64,000 nt of DNA from a virus: IMG/VR virus record IMGVR_UViG_3300009508_000011, positions 1 to 64,000 of that record; one strand, given 5' to 3'. The notes beneath the pieces were generated by a model. It did no database searches. It saw only the letters and a list, made by a program, of their open reading frames with translations, and was not told the DNA's origin. The stretch's first letter is position 1. Every line of letters starts with the position of its first letter. The translations under genes were made by a program, and so were the position numbers. Shown here one piece after another: positions 33,250 to 41,215 of this stretch.

Positions 33250-35031
33250 ATGAGTAATTTACCAAAAGGTGTTAAAGGTTACGAGTGTAAACACGCCTTC
33301 TACACAGAAGCTACTGATAAGTCAAAAGACGACATAGTCTTAGTTAAACGTAATGTTCACCATGAAGACGGTACGATTACTCCAGAAGTAACCTTTGTGG
33401 AAAACTATGAGCGTGAGTTCTGGGTTGTCAATGAAGCACACCGTACCTACACTGAAAAGAAAGCGTGGGAAGATGAATTCAAATGTCGTAAGTTTAAAAC
33501 TCGTCAAAGTTACCTTACCGATAAAGTTACTCGTGCTTTAGGCCGTAGTCCTAGTGGTTGGGTTAGTAAGTCTATCCTATTCCGTTCACCTTACGTGTAT
33601 GGGGCAGATATAACAACCTCTGCTTTAATCAAGCGAGCATACATGGATAAGTTTGAAGATTGTACTTCTGAATCTACCATGGGCGTAATGGATATCGAGA
33701 CCGATGTTGTTAATGGTAACGGTAGTGAGATAATTTCTGCCTCATTTACTTTCCGCGATAATATTTACCTTGCCTACACTGAAAAGTTCATGGGTAAGGT
33801 TATGGACTACTCTAAGAAACTACAAGAGAAATATGAGTTCTATATCTCAGGCCTTGCTGATGATTTAGATAAAGTCTTACAGGGTAATGAAATCACTAAG
33901 AAGCGCAGACAGGTACTTGAACGTGCTCAGGCTACCTTACGTGCTCGTTCTAAAGTTAAGATACACACAAAGCTTGTGGGGAGTCCTGCACAGGTAACTA
34001 ACTATGTATTTAACGCAGCCCATGAACATAAGCCAGACTTCATTGCTTTCTGGAACATGAACTTCGATTTACCCAAAATGATTGCTTCCTTAGAACAAGC
34101 TGGAGTAGACCCTAAGCATGTTTTCTGTGAACCAACTTTACCTGAGAGATATAAACGTTTCAACTATAGAGCTGGTCAAGCCATTAAGCAAATTGCTGGT
34201 GGACGTACAATGTCTAAACATCCTGCCGACCTTTGGCATGTTGTTGATGCACCTGCATCATTCTACTTAATCGATGCTATGTCAGTATTTAAACAGGTAC
34301 GTGTAACCGAGGGTAACCGTAATAGTTATTCGTTAGATGCAATACTAACAGGTGAACTGAACCTTGGTAAACTTAAGTTTACTGAAGCAGACCACCTTAC
34401 TGGTCTAGATTGGCACGTATTCATGCAGACCAACTACAAACTAGAATATCTTATCTATAACATCTTTGACTGTATGTCAATTGAAATCTTAGATGATAAA
34501 AATAAAGATATTGCGCTAACGGTACCTACTCTTTGTCAGCATTCTGACTACGCTAGATTCCCTAGTACACCTAGACGCCTGTGTGACGACATGCACTTCT
34601 TCTTGAAGCAACACAAGAAAGTTATATCTACAACATCAGATGCCATGTCTGAAGATTTAGATAAATACGTTGTTGGCTCTAACGATTGGATTGTTACACT
34701 ACCTAGTCACTTGGTTGCAGATAACGGTCTTAAGTTATTAGATGAAGCACCGCATATAAGTTCAATGCTTCGTGTACACGTTGCCGACCTAGATGTTGCG
34801 TCTAGTTACCCTAACACAGGTTCTTTCATGAACATGTCAATGGAAACTACTAAACGTGAATTGGTTGGTGTTGGTGATATTAGTGAGTACGATAAACGCA
34901 TGTCTGGTTTGAACCTAACCGCCGCACGTACTAACGCAGTGGAATGTGCTGGTACATTCTTTAAGTTCCCTACCATGGATTCAATGTTAACTGAATTCCG
35001 TAAACAAAGAGAAGCTGGAGAATTACAGTAA
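33250..35031 (+). CDS. Family B DNA polymerase, exonuclease half (ends after motif A)
   Basis: 593 aa from the ATG at 33250, preceded by AAGGAT; the frame extends a little further upstream. The 3'-5' exonuclease motifs are clear: Exo I VMDIETD (146-152), Exo II FWNMNFDLP (267-275) and Exo III YNIFD (403-407). A motif A-like VADLDVASSYPN lies at 511-522, resembling DxxSLYPS. The protein then ends 71 residues later, without a recognisable motif B (KxxxNSxYG) or motif C (DTDS). A terminator follows at once, so this is the true end of the gene. Either the palm and thumb are a separate polypeptide elsewhere, as in other split phage polymerases, or the missing motifs are too divergent to see. It would act in genome replication and proofreading. 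Confidence 0.75.
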   Translation: MSNLPKGVKGYECKHAFYTEATDKSKDDIVLVKRNVHHEDGTITPEVTFVENYEREFWVVNEAHRTYTEKKAWEDEFKCRKFKTRQSYLTDKVTRALGRSPSGWVSKSILFRSPYVYGADITTSALIKRAYMDKFEDCTSESTMGVMDIETDVVNGNGSEIISASFTFRDNIYLAYTEKFMGKVMDYSKKLQEKYEFYISGLADDLDKVLQGNEITKKRRQVLERAQATLRARSKVKIHTKLVGSPAQVTNYVFNAAHEHKPDFIAFWNMNFDLPKMIASLEQAGVDPKHVFCEPTLPERYKRFNYRAGQAIKQIAGGRTMSKHPADLWHVVDAPASFYLIDAMSVFKQVRVTEGNRNSYSLDAILTGELNLGKLKFTEADHLTGLDWHVFMQTNYKLEYLIYNIFDCMSIEILDDKNKDIALTVPTLCQHSDYARFPSTPRRLCDDMHFFLKQHKKVISTTSDAMSEDLDKYVVGSNDWIVTLPSHLVADNGLKLLDEAPHISSMLRVHVADLDVASSYPNTGSFMNMSMETTKRELVGVGDISEYDKRMSGLNLTAARTNAVECAGTFFKFPTMDSMLTEFRKQREAGELQ

Positions 35032-35032
35032 G

Positions 35033-35080
35033 AGGCAAAAAAAAATAAGTGGAGAGCTTCGGCTCTCCCTTATGCCGTAT
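35033..35080. terminator. Bidirectional terminator after the DNA polymerase gene
   Basis: GGAGAGC-TTCG-GCTCTCC (35051-35068) is followed on the plus strand by CTTATGCCGT. On the minus strand it is followed by ACTTATTTTTTTTT. The same hairpin and tail occur at 43507-43534. Confidence 0.85.
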
Positions 35081-35134
35081 AAACTTTATGTCCAGTTTCT
35101 ATTAGTTATAGAACATTCAAATTTATAGAATTCA

Positions 35135-35503
35135 CTAAACATCCCGCTCTCCGTTACCAATACGCTTAAGGTTATTGTCATCGTAGAAGTTATCTACCTT
35201 AGCCATAGTCCAAGCTAACTTGAATCGTGTCCACCACCTTAAAGGCTTAACACGCATTCTACGTTTAGCTTCTCTGTACTTCCTGCCATTTCCAAACTCA
35301 AACATGTACTGACCAGAATAATACTTAACTTCAATAAACCAAAAGTTTATGAACATAAAGTTCATGAGGATAGTATCCCCATCACGTAACCACCTAGCTG
35401 AGGTGTCCCTTTCTAAGACGTCGCTAAGTTTATAAGAGGCCTCAATCGCTTCCTCTAATGCAGCTATTTCTTCTTCATTTAAATCCAATTTTTTATTACC
35501 CAC
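35135..35503 (-). CDS. Hypothetical basic protein, 122 aa, GTG start
   Basis: The start is the GTG at 35503: the sequence TTTAAATAAAAGGAGAG, the conserved leader of this genome, ends six bases before it. An upstream in-frame ATG at 35542 would put that leader inside the coding region and is rejected. The product begins with GNKKLDLNEEEIAALEEAIE. It contains an aromatic stretch (ILMNFMFINFWFIEVKYYSG) and a very basic C-terminus (REAKRRMRVKPLRWWTRFK). No enzymatic motif was recognised. The aromatic segment could be a membrane contact. Function unknown. Confidence 0.65.
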   Translation of the reverse strand: MGNKKLDLNEEEIAALEEAIEASYKLSDVLERDTSARWLRDGDTILMNFMFINFWFIEVKYYSGQYMFEFGNGRKYREAKRRMRVKPLRWWTRFKLAWTMAKVDNFYDDNNLKRIGNGERDV

Positions 35504-35565
35504 GAAGTCTCTCCTTTTATTTAAACGGTATAGACGAGGCACTAGGCCTCGCTATTTATTGGGTG

Positions 35566-35946
35566 TTAAACTTCTGGTTCAGGTGGTGGCTCTACAGGAG
35601 CAACTGTTGTTGTAACAGTGCGGTAAGCATAGCCATTTTCATCTCCAGTGCGTTGATAGAAATCGCCACGATAGCAAAGTAATGTAGTAACTGCATCGGT
35701 AACTTCTTCAAGACCATCTTCTAACCCATCATCAAATGCTTGCTTGATGTAGTCGTCAGAATCAATTGCTTCCGCAGGAACTTCGTACACAGTAGTAGAT
35801 TCTGGAATAGAACCATATACCTTACCATCAATGATGCCTTTAAGTACCATAGGACGCTTGGTATTTAGATTTACGGTGTGGTCCATTTCCACGAATTGGT
35901 CTGTGATTGCCGGGTCGTTAATTAAAATCAATTCAACTTTATCCAC
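35566..35946 (-). CDS. Hypothetical acidic protein, 126 aa, GTG start
   Basis: The GTG at 35946 follows AGGAGAAACTC. The protein is acidic, with a Pro/Glu-rich C-terminus (VAPVEPPPEPEV). A helical segment reads DYIKQAFDDGLEDGLEEVTD. The gene follows the transglycosylase gene with 13 bases between them, so the two are probably one unit. A role in lysis or in assembling the transglycosylase is possible from position. There is no signal peptide or membrane span. Confidence 0.6.
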   Translation of the reverse strand: MDKVELILINDPAITDQFVEMDHTVNLNTKRPMVLKGIIDGKVYGSIPESTTVYEVPAEAIDSDDYIKQAFDDGLEDGLEEVTDAVTTLLCYRGDFYQRTGDENGYAYRTVTTTVAPVEPPPEPEV

Positions 35947-35959
35947 GAGTTTCTCCTAG

Positions 35960-36901
35960 TTAGAATATTAGTAGTTGACCAACCTCTATCAGAGAAGGGT
36001 CTTTAATATCGTTCTTTGCAACCAGTTCACCTACGGTTGTATTAAGACGACGTGCTATAGAATAAAGGGTATCCCCATTGGTAACTAGATATAAGTTCTC
36101 AGTTACGTCTATAAAGGTACCATATTTAAGAGTGGTGTAGCTAACACCATTGACAGACATAAGAACTTCTGGGTGTATATTGTACATCTCAGCAATCTCT
36201 CCAATGGTATCGCCACGTTGTACATAATACTTGGTTCCGTTAACAAACCCCATGATGTCCTGAACATATGCTCTGGTCTCACGGAAGTTAGGTAATAGGT
36301 AACCACCATTAACCTTGCGTAGGTTATTAGGCCCTGCATTGTACGCACCCAAAACAATCTTAAGTGTGTACTCACTATGTTCAGATAAAGGCTTATCGAA
36401 TAGTAAGTCGTGTAGGTAAGCTAGATAACGAGCAGCGGCATCTGCCGACTCAAAGTTATCCATTATGTTTTCAACACCAAGGAAGTTAGCAGTACGGGGA
36501 CGTATCTGAAACATACCTTTAGCATTACGGTGAGATACCCTAGTATTATCTAGATGTGTCTCTTTCATACCCATACCTAGGAGTACTTTACCCGGTAGAC
36601 CATATTGATAACCTATAACATCCAACTCATCTATAGTTGGTACATCATCTGGATATCTGTTAAACGTAACAGCAGTTACCTTAACGTCTTCTACTATTAC
36701 TTCTTCTTCAACCACAGGTTCCTCAACCTTAGGTTCTATTTTTACTGGTTCAGGAGCCGCAACTGGCTCCACCTTTACTACTGCTGGTTCTATTACTTTA
36801 GGTTCATGTAAGTATTCAGATAACATCCATGTAGTCATCACCGCAATAATTATCGTCGTTACAAACGAGTAACGGGTTAGGGTCTTCTTTAGCATTTTCA
36901 T
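35960..36901 (-). CDS. Membrane-anchored lytic transglycosylase with two LysM repeats
   Basis: 313 aa. Residues 12-28 form an N-terminal membrane anchor (SFVTTIIIAVMTTWML), followed by a Pro/Glu/Val-rich linker to about residue 78. The catalytic domain has the transglycosylase signature: ETHLD with E114 as the likely acid, AKGMFQIRPRTA (127-138) and GAYNAGPNNL (185-194). Two LysM repeats follow at about 225-265 and 271-313 (YVQRGDTIGEIAEMYNI, YLVTNGDTLYSIARRLN). The enzyme would cut peptidoglycan from the periplasmic face while tethered to the inner membrane, in lysis or in entry if packaged. The ATG follows AGGAGAT. Anchoring by an uncleaved N-terminal span, rather than export, is inferred from the lack of a cleavage site. 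Confidence 0.85.
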   Translation of the reverse strand: MKMLKKTLTRYSFVTTIIIAVMTTWMLSEYLHEPKVIEPAVVKVEPVAAPEPVKIEPKVEEPVVEEEVIVEDVKVTAVTFNRYPDDVPTIDELDVIGYQYGLPGKVLLGMGMKETHLDNTRVSHRNAKGMFQIRPRTANFLGVENIMDNFESADAAARYLAYLHDLLFDKPLSEHSEYTLKIVLGAYNAGPNNLRKVNGGYLLPNFRETRAYVQDIMGFVNGTKYYVQRGDTIGEIAEMYNIHPEVLMSVNGVSYTTLKYGTFIDVTENLYLVTNGDTLYSIARRLNTTVGELVAKNDIKDPSLIEVGQLLIF

Positions 36902-36906
36902 ATCTC

Positions 36907-37161
36907 CTATACTAAAGTATATAATACAGAAAGTTCAGAATTAACTTCTTTAACTTCTTGGTTTCTGTATTTATTTAAGTGAGTAATCACTTGGTTTATT
37001 TTCTCTTTTATTTCTTTACGTGTTTTAGAGCTAACAATCCATTTGATATACTGTAAGATTTTGGCAGCCGTAGCAGCCTTAAGAGTATTGCATGTATCAG
37101 TACTCACAATAACAAGAGAGCTATGTAGAGTCTGTATACGAGTTTTAAATATGTTTGACAT
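36907..37161 (-). CDS. Small hypothetical protein under strong early-type promoter, 84 aa
   Basis: The ATG at 37161 follows AAGGAAATC in the common leader. The 46-bp promoter-like element at 37223-37268 lies about 65 bases upstream. The product is helical and basic, with RKEIKEKINQVITHLNKYRN in the C-terminal half. It shows no visible similarity to the two paralogous proteins (32554, 53052) that share its promoter. The gene is followed by the transglycosylase gene after only five bases, so read-through into the lysis genes is likely. Function unknown. Confidence 0.6.
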   Translation of the reverse strand: MSNIFKTRIQTLHSSLVIVSTDTCNTLKAATAAKILQYIKWIVSSKTRKEIKEKINQVITHLNKYRNQEVKEVNSELSVLYTLV

Positions 37162-37222
37162 GACGATTTCCTTTTATTTAATCGCTATAAAATTAATGGG
37201 TTGAGTATATTTTCATACTACT

Positions 37223-37268
37223 TCACTAATGTAATATGTATCTATCGTTTTCTGGGAACGACAAAAAA
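37223..37268 (-). promoter_or_regulatory. 46-bp strong early-promoter-like element, copy 2
   Basis: Identical over 46 bases to 32925-32970. Core ACATATTAC on the minus strand. It overlaps the T-run of the preceding terminator, so promoter and terminator are packed together. Confidence 0.65.
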
Positions 37269-37292
37269 ATAAGGAGGGACCGAAGTCCCTCC
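37262..37292 (-). terminator. Terminator after the 144-aa gene
   Basis: On the minus strand GGAGGGAC-TTCG-GTCCCTCC (37273-37292) is followed by TTATTTTTTT. Between it and the stop codon at 37350 lie two small GC-containing hairpins. Confidence 0.8.
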
Positions 37293-37349
37293 CTGTCCAA
37301 GTCGGACAATGCTGTGGGCTCCAGAGAGATACAACCCACATAACATTGA

Positions 37350-37784
37350 CTACTTAGCTATACGTTTACGAATGGTTACAGAGGTGATTGAATCTATGCG
37401 GTTAATCCAACTGAAGTCAAACTCTTCTATAGTATCTTCAGGTGGTGCCATAGAGGTACTTTTAAACACATCACGGCAATCGGAGTACCTTTCAATTCCT
37501 CTAATGGTAGTGATGTAAATAATAAAATCGCCAGTGTCTATTTCTAACTCAGCAACTTTGACATTAGGCTTTTTAATCTCAACCAGTACGATTGCTTCCA
37601 ACTCCCCACGAATGAGAGCTTCCAATTTATCATAATCGATAACTCTTTTCTGGCCGCTGTCAGTGTTATGTTCATTAATGAAGTTCTTCCATGCTCCCTT
37701 GAAATTAACAACTTCAACTGGAGAGAATTCAAATGAGGTATCCTCATCATTTCTTAAAACCTTTCTTACCTTTATAGGGTACAT
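37350..37784 (-). CDS. Hypothetical protein, 144 aa
   Basis: The ATG at 37784 follows AAAAGGAAAG. The protein is mixed alpha/beta, with VLVEIKKPNVKVAELEIDTG in the middle and a basic C-terminus (SVTIRKRIAK). No catalytic or metal motif was recognised. A promoter core (37832-37846) lies about 48 bases upstream, and a strong terminator follows, so it is a single-gene unit. Its promoter core belongs to the AT-rich class seen before RNA polymerase genes. Function unknown. Confidence 0.65.
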   Translation of the reverse strand: MYPIKVRKVLRNDEDTSFEFSPVEVVNFKGAWKNFINEHNTDSGQKRVIDYDKLEALIRGELEAIVLVEIKKPNVKVAELEIDTGDFIIYITTIRGIERYSDCRDVFKSTSMAPPEDTIEEFDFSWINRIDSITSVTIRKRIAK

Positions 37785-37831
37785 ATTACTTTCCTTTTAC
37801 ACAGTACTAAGTTTAATGCTTTATTGCACTA

Positions 37832-37846
37832 GTATAATATGTGTTT
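37832..37846 (-). promoter_or_regulatory. AT-rich promoter core before the 144-aa gene
   Basis: On the minus strand AAACACATATTATAC, matching the ACATATTA core of the other elements, at the usual distance from the start codon. Confidence 0.5.
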
Positions 37847-37877
37847 GTTATTGTTTATAATTAAAGGTGTAGGTATA

Positions 37878-38021
37878 ATGAAGAAACGAAGACTTCTTCT
37901 AGCATTACTTTTCGTATCACCGTTGTTAATAACCCCAGCTACCATTTTACTAGAACCAATGCACGGTGCGGATATGATAGATGGTTGGGTTGAGAGAACA
38001 ACAGATACTAGATATGCATAG
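37878..38021 (+). CDS. Tiny signal-peptide-like protein, 47 aa
   Basis: The likely start is the ATG at 37878, with TAGGTAT before it; an upstream ATG at 37839 adds 13 residues. The sequence KKRRLLLALLFVSPLLITPA is a basic N-terminus plus hydrophobic core, as in a signal peptide or membrane anchor. A short polar tail of about 20 residues follows (HGADMIDGWVERTTDTRYA). It has no lipobox cysteine. A strong terminator follows ten bases after the stop, which supports it as a real gene. It is divergent from the 144-aa gene. It could act in the periplasm or membrane, for example in superinfection control, but that is a guess. Confidence 0.5.
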   Translation: MKKRRLLLALLFVSPLLITPATILLEPMHGADMIDGWVERTTDTRYA

Positions 38022-38030
38022 ATGTCATAA

Positions 38031-38067
38031 GTAGGAGTCCCAACGGACTCCTACTCACTTATGCCGT
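38031..38067. terminator. Bidirectional terminator between the 47-aa and 243-aa genes
   Basis: A 10-bp stem GTAGGAGTCC/GGACTCCTAC (38031-38054) is followed on the plus strand by TCACTTATGCCGT. The base of the stem is extended by CATAAG on one side and CTTATG on the other. Confidence 0.8.
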
Positions 38068-38071
38068 TTAA

Positions 38072-38803
38072 CTACTTAGAACTGTAGAAACCACGAACCT
38101 TCTGACCAATGTCAGCTGTATATTCACTCAATAACGTATCGAATGAAATAGCTTTCAATGCAGCACCACGACCTTCTTTATCCGCAGTAGAAGACATCAA
38201 TACTAAGATGTTTTCGAAACGAGCACGAGAGGCAGGTGGAATACGCATTTCATTGAAACCACGGAATAACATGTTATCTGCGAACGTACCTGGGTACTCA
38301 GCCATGATATCCAAAGCACTACCGAACACTTCAGTAAATGCAGCACCTTCAAGGTTGTTAATGATTGCACTAATCGCTTGGTACAATTTCATTTGATTAC
38401 GTAAAATTGTTAACTTGTCATTAGGCTTGTTAGGAGCCATTGTAACAGCGTATTCAAGAATTGTTTGACAGTTAGGGTTTAACTCAGCTTTAACTTCTTC
38501 TGAGATTGTTTCTAACTCAACAGCAGGACTAGCAGGAGTTTCCTGACTATCACCAGCAGGCGGTGGAGTTTGCTCAGTGTCGTCGCCAGCAGGTGGGATA
38601 ACTACTGTTTCTTCAGAACCAGCCGCAGGACCTTCTTCGTCACCACTACCTTCAGTAGGAGTTCCTTCAGCAGGTTTGTTGTTAGATACTTGTTCAGGTG
38701 TGCCACCCGTTTGTTCAGTACCTTCAACTTTAGTTTCGGTGTTTTGCTCGTCACCAGATTTAACTTCTTGCTCTTTAGCAACTGTTTGTTTTTTTCTAGA
38801 CAT
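38072..38803 (-). CDS. Probable virion or assembly protein with disordered acidic N-terminus, 243 aa
   Basis: The start is the ATG at 38803, eight bases after GGAG; the frame continues upstream to 38827 without a better site. The first 110 residues are Pro/Glu/Gly/Thr-rich and look disordered (EGTPTEGSGDEEGPAAGSEE). The C-terminal 130 residues are helical and folded (CQTILEYAVTMAPNKPNDKL). No enzyme motif was seen. The gene immediately follows the frameshift-dependent gene and overlaps the end of its extension region, so the two are probably made together. An assembly or scaffold role is inferred. Confidence 0.6.
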   Translation of the reverse strand: MSRKKQTVAKEQEVKSGDEQNTETKVEGTEQTGGTPEQVSNNKPAEGTPTEGSGDEEGPAAGSEETVVIPPAGDDTEQTPPPAGDSQETPASPAVELETISEEVKAELNPNCQTILEYAVTMAPNKPNDKLTILRNQMKLYQAISAIINNLEGAAFTEVFGSALDIMAEYPGTFADNMLFRGFNEMRIPPASRARFENILVLMSSTADKEGRGAALKAISFDTLLSEYTADIGQKVRGFYSSK

Positions 38804-38816
38804 TCTCATATCTCCG

Positions 38817-39266
38817 TTAGTTATCATTCATTTCGTCTTCGAGGTCTTGTAGGGCATTGTTCTTCTCTTTAGATATCTCTAAAGCAACATCCATGATGTG
38901 CTCAGCTATATCACGAGGCAACTCCATAAATTCATTCAAGGACAAACCAAAAGTTTTAGCGATGTTACGCTTACCAAACTTACGAATGGCATCATATAGT
39001 AAGCTGTCAGGACTGACCTGCTCAGCTGGATACATCTTAACGTAATCCAAGCCAGTAACATCTCTGTCATCGTAATTAGCTATACCATACGCTGTGTCGT
39101 AAGCCTCTACTTGCAAAGTCTTTGCGAGCAAAGTACTAATACCGGTTTGGGTTTCGAAAAGGTTGCTAAGTTCTTTACCGTACTCAACACCCCTCTCTAA
39201 TCCAAATTTAGTATCTATGACAGAGGTCGGCTTACCGTCGACTGAATTCTTTGCTCGCAGAGGGTA
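38817..39266 (-). CDS. Frameshift-dependent C-terminal extension of 39215-40672 (149 codons)
   Basis: This frame is open from just after the T-run at 39266 to the stop at 38817. No ATG or GTG is found in its first 60 codons; the first common start codon is a TTG at 39131 with no ribosome binding site. Its translation (YPLRAKNSVDGKPTSVIDTK and on) is protein-like from the first codon after the slippery site. A -1 shift on T-TTT-TTT joins it to the 485-aa gene to give a protein of about 618 aa. If the shift is not real, the remaining gene would be a TTG-started protein of 104 aa. An assembly error or natural indel in the T-run would give the same appearance. Confidence 0.6.
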   Translation of the reverse strand, partial: YPLRAKNSVDGKPTSVIDTKFGLERGVEYGKELSNLFETQTGISTLLAKTLQVEAYDTAYGIANYDDRDVTGLDYVKMYPAEQVSPDSLLYDAIRKFGKRNIAKTFGLSLNEFMELPRDIAEHIMDVALEISKEKNNALQDLEDEMNDN

Positions 39267-40672
39267 AAAAAAGTTGTGGTCATATCCAAAGGAATGAATT
39301 CCGGAACATGTTCACCACGGATAACTTCATCAGGGTTATCACCTTTACCTTCTTTGATACTATCGCCGTAGCGGAGTCCACACGATGGACAATCAGTATT
39401 CGGGTAACCAATAACTGCAATGGTACAATCTTCAATGTACTCACCAATACTATTCATGATTGATGTACGGATTGTATCTTCCGCAGAAAAATCAGAACAG
39501 ATACTATCGATTGTATCGCGGTCATCGATAACGTCAGGAGATTCTTCATCACCCAAGTCGATAGATTTAATCCAGTGTGAATACTGACGCAGTGTTGCTA
39601 AACGACCTTGGTCTGTAATGTACTGGTCACGCTCACCACCTTTAAGTGGGATACGGAAAGCCTTGTCAACCATATTAACAGTAGTGTCAACCCAGTTGAA
39701 ACCAACTTGTTCAAAGTCGTATACGTTAGGAACCGCCAGTGTCATTTTAATACCGTCACCACCAAGTATTTCAGTAGTGCGAGTATTAAAAGCAAAGCCT
39801 TCTTGGTACTTAGCAATGTCTTCAGCAGTGTGTGTAGCATTACGCTTAGACATATGTTTCATTTGTTCTTCCGATAACTTAGAAGTATCAACTACACGTA
39901 AACGTGCAATGTTAACAGTACCTTCAGAAATATGATTACATTTAGTAATCTGTGCAACACAAGGTTCACGTAGCTCGTACCCATCAGGATACATAGTACA
40001 GACAATGCCCCATACCAGACTAGGTAAGTCAGTAGAAAGAATGATACGTTTTAGTTCTTCAGTATCTTTAGTACCAAAAGTAGTATCGTAAACATGCGCA
40101 AGGATAAAGTTAACTAAATAACTTTGAATATATACGCTACTGTTAGAGAAAATCATTCCGTTGGTAACACGACCAAGTGTAATCTTCTCTTGAGCAATGC
40201 GACGATTAAGTTCAAGAATAGCTGCGTTACTAGGAGCTTTAAGAGTTACCCACCCGCCAGTGTGCCATAAAGGAATAGGTACAATAGAACCAAGACCAAG
40301 TCTAGCCTTAACTTTCATTACTGCGGCTTCACCTGAAACAATACCAGAAGAGTCTTTAGCTCTTAAACGTGAAGCAGTGATTGGCTTATCATCGTGAGTA
40401 GGTCGGTTTGTCCATTCAGCTGAATCATCTTCCAAACGTTTACGGAATGTCTGACCACTCATTAAATGGTCTACACCTTTAGATACCGCTTCCATCCATA
40501 GTAAGGCATTTGGTCCAGCCTGTTGAATGTTTGGTAATTTACGAACATCTTTATCGATGGTGGTTGCGTTTGCATTGAGAAGCACTAAAGCTTCTTCAAT
40601 CGTTACAGGTTTTTCGCTAGGTTTATCACGTAGCGATTTAATCTCTGCCTTTGGGTCAATATTAACTGACAT
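39215..40672 (-). CDS. Probable virion or assembly protein, 485 aa, with -1 frameshift site near its end
   Basis: The ATG at 40672 follows GGGGAGTA, two bases after the previous gene. The body is mixed alpha/beta. Near the C-terminus a CPSCG half-site (CTIAVIGYPNTDCPSCGLRY) and later FFTLCEQRI give three or four Cys that might bind zinc. The codons ACT TTT TTT at 39274-39266 form a T-TTT-TTT heptamer. In the zero frame only 16 more residues follow (TLCEQRIQSTVSRPLS) before TAG at 39215. After a -1 slip the frame stays open for 149 codons to 38817. The block 41124 to 38072 looks like one operon of structural or assembly genes. Family not recognised. Confidence 0.65.
   Translation of the reverse strand: MSVNIDPKAEIKSLRDKPSEKPVTIEEALVLLNANATTIDKDVRKLPNIQQAGPNALLWMEAVSKGVDHLMSGQTFRKRLEDDSAEWTNRPTHDDKPITASRLRAKDSSGIVSGEAAVMKVKARLGLGSIVPIPLWHTGGWVTLKAPSNAAILELNRRIAQEKITLGRVTNGMIFSNSSVYIQSYLVNFILAHVYDTTFGTKDTEELKRIILSTDLPSLVWGIVCTMYPDGYELREPCVAQITKCNHISEGTVNIARLRVVDTSKLSEEQMKHMSKRNATHTAEDIAKYQEGFAFNTRTTEILGGDGIKMTLAVPNVYDFEQVGFNWVDTTVNMVDKAFRIPLKGGERDQYITDQGRLATLRQYSHWIKSIDLGDEESPDVIDDRDTIDSICSDFSAEDTIRTSIMNSIGEYIEDCTIAVIGYPNTDCPSCGLRYGDSIKEGKGDNPDEVIRGEHVPEFIPLDMTTTFFTLCEQRIQSTVSRPLS
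39266..39272 (-). promoter_or_regulatory. Candidate -1 ribosomal frameshift heptamer T-TTT-TTT
   Basis: Read in the zero frame of the 485-aa gene as ACT TTT TTT, this is a classical X-XXY-YYZ slippery site. After the slip the next codon is TAC at 39266-39264. The downstream structure is weak: only a short GTCG/CGAC pair at 39226-39242 is visible. Confidence 0.6.
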
Positions 40673-40674
40673 TA

Positions 40675-41124
40675 TTACTCCCCTAAATTACCGGCACACA
40701 GTTCGGTGATTTGCTCCATAGTTGGAGCTGTTAAGTTAATGAAACGGTCTTGCCATTGTTGATAGCGAGAACCAACACTGATTGTAATATTCATTACTTC
40801 AATGTCACTGGTCTTTTTACCAATGGCATCTATTTCAGACATACATTGTTTATCGATGTTGTCCAATTCGATTTTTAATGCATTCAGGTCACGAGCTAAG
40901 GTATTAGCAAGTGCACCAACAGCAACTTCATCCAGTTTAACTTCTGGATTACTTTTAGCTGCTATAATCAATTCTTTGATTTGGGCACTATTACCGATTA
41001 ACCCTAAACAGGCTGCTCGAATGTCTTTGGCTTCTGCGATAAAAGTATCACGCTTAGATGCTTTCTTAGCAACTTGCTTAACTGGTACTTTGCCATTTTT
41101 ACGTTTGTTATTAGATTCGGGCAT
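40675..41124 (-). CDS. Hypothetical protein heading the frameshift operon, 149 aa
   Basis: The ATG at 41124 is preceded by AAAGGAG. The N-terminus is very basic (ESNNKRKNGKVPVKQVAKKA), followed by helical segments with heptad character (TLARDLNALKIELDNIDKQC). It ends MEQITELCAGNLGE. The stop lies two bases before the start of the 485-aa gene, so they are translated together. A small helical protein directly ahead of a frameshift gene recalls tail-assembly gene order in other phages. That comparison is inference. No family was recognised. Confidence 0.6.
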   Translation of the reverse strand: MPESNNKRKNGKVPVKQVAKKASKRDTFIAEAKDIRAACLGLIGNSAQIKELIIAAKSNPEVKLDEVAVGALANTLARDLNALKIELDNIDKQCMSEIDAIGKKTSDIEVMNITISVGSRYQQWQDRFINLTAPTMEQITELCAGNLGE

Positions 41125-41215
41125 CGATTGCTCCTTTAATATGAATTCAATTAAATTTAGTGCTACACATAACTAAACAGATGTGAGTAAAAAATACCCT
41201 AAGGAGAAATGAGTC

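Noticed and set aside
39045-39131. TTG at 39131 as the true start of a separate 104-aa gene
   Set aside because: No ribosome binding site before it, and the same frame is open and protein-like for 45 codons upstream back to the slippery site. A frameshift explains the region better.
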